From NCBI GenBank assembly GCA_015066745.1, contig SVNW01000001.1, positions 1 through 64,000 of the forward strand: 64,000 nucleotides of DNA, written 5' to 3'. Below, one piece after another: positions 63,921 to 64,000 of this stretch (position 1 is the first letter of the stretch; each line of letters starts with the position of its first letter). This DNA comes from Ruminococcus sp. Its GTDB lineage: Bacteria; Bacillota; Clostridia; Oscillospirales; Ruminococcaceae. Both the position numbers and the translations under genes were made by a program. The notes under the pieces are model-generated. The model worked only from the letters and a program-made list of their open reading frames with translations, ran no database searches and was not told the DNA's origin.

Positions 63921-64000
63921 CTAAAATGGCTGTGCTTTCGCTTCTTTCAGCCTGTCTATTGCCATTTCCACATCAAGTGTATGGAAACCAAGCCAGCGAT
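63921..64000 (-). CDS. second copy of the 60228 gene, 3' end only, cut by the window edge
   Basis: The - strand reads RWLGFHTLDVEMAIDRLKEA then KAQPF and stops at 63921-63923. It is homologous to the end of the twice-shifted gene at 60228 (LGFHTLDVEMAIERLKEIKS) and diverges in its last codons. The 5' part lies beyond the window, so whether it is intact cannot be seen. Confidence 0.65.
   Translation of the reverse strand, partial: RWLGFHTLDVEMAIDRLKEAKAQPF

Overview
The window is AT-rich chromosomal DNA from a Gram-positive anaerobe of the Ruminococcus type (Oscillospiraceae, Bacillota). The main support is four secreted polysaccharide-degrading enzymes that each carry a type I dockerin (double GH43, GH9 with a CBM3c-like module, CE2-type esterase, GH16). 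Other support comes from a scr-dnaX-ebfC-recR block like that of Bacillus, a SpoVT-type regulator, strong AGGAGG ribosome sites and consensus sigma-A promoters. The species cannot be fixed from the sequence alone. No cohesin or scaffoldin gene is present here.

Layout. 1-0.8 kb: the 3' end of an IS200/IS605-type element (TnpB) beside the severed C-terminal part of a GNAT acetyltransferase gene. 0.8-5 kb: a two-gene ABC transporter and a sigma factor/anti-sigma-like pair. 5-13.6 kb: GH43 and GH9 dockerin enzymes flanking an ASCH-DUF1810 fusion, tRNA-Pro(CGG) and two unknown genes. 13.8-24.7 kb: mostly core genes (NSS transporter, SRP RNA, dnaX, ebfC, recR, TatD nuclease, LCP-like protein, SLOG/DUF1273 protein, alanine racemase, aspartokinase, MgtC). 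24.7-31 kb: CE2 esterase, a toxin-antitoxin pair lying between two near-identical hairpins, and tandemly duplicated VWA lipoproteins.

31-43.8 kb: DUF3810 protein, a nucleotidyltransferase, a small charged protein coupled to an M48 peptidase with a zinc ribbon, a YbaK-type deacylase, SpoVT, an AlbA_2/HATPase protein behind an operator-rich promoter, a self-inhibited (class III) Fic enzyme, a GNAT, NAD synthetase, GH16 and a cytidylate-kinase-like protein. 43.9-57 kb: typA, a four-tRNA cluster (Pro, Thr, Thr, Tyr), copA, a CPBP protease, a low-molecular-weight phosphatase, an SDR enzyme overlapping an AAA/PD-(D/E)XK protein, and trkA-trkH.

57-64 kb is accessory and rearranged. It holds AraC and MerR/TipA regulators. 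The MerR gene has a 19-bp-spacer promoter facing a divergent membrane-protein gene with its own operator-like palindrome. It also holds a gene readable only through two -1 frame changes, a tRNA 3'-end fragment that looks like an attachment-site scar, a second AlbA_2 protein with a palindromic operator, a broken ISAs1-type transposase, an exact 118-bp duplication and a TraX-family membrane protein. The most promising material for something new is this last region, the hairpin-bracketed toxin-antitoxin cassette, and the two AlbA_2 genes with repeat-laden promoters.
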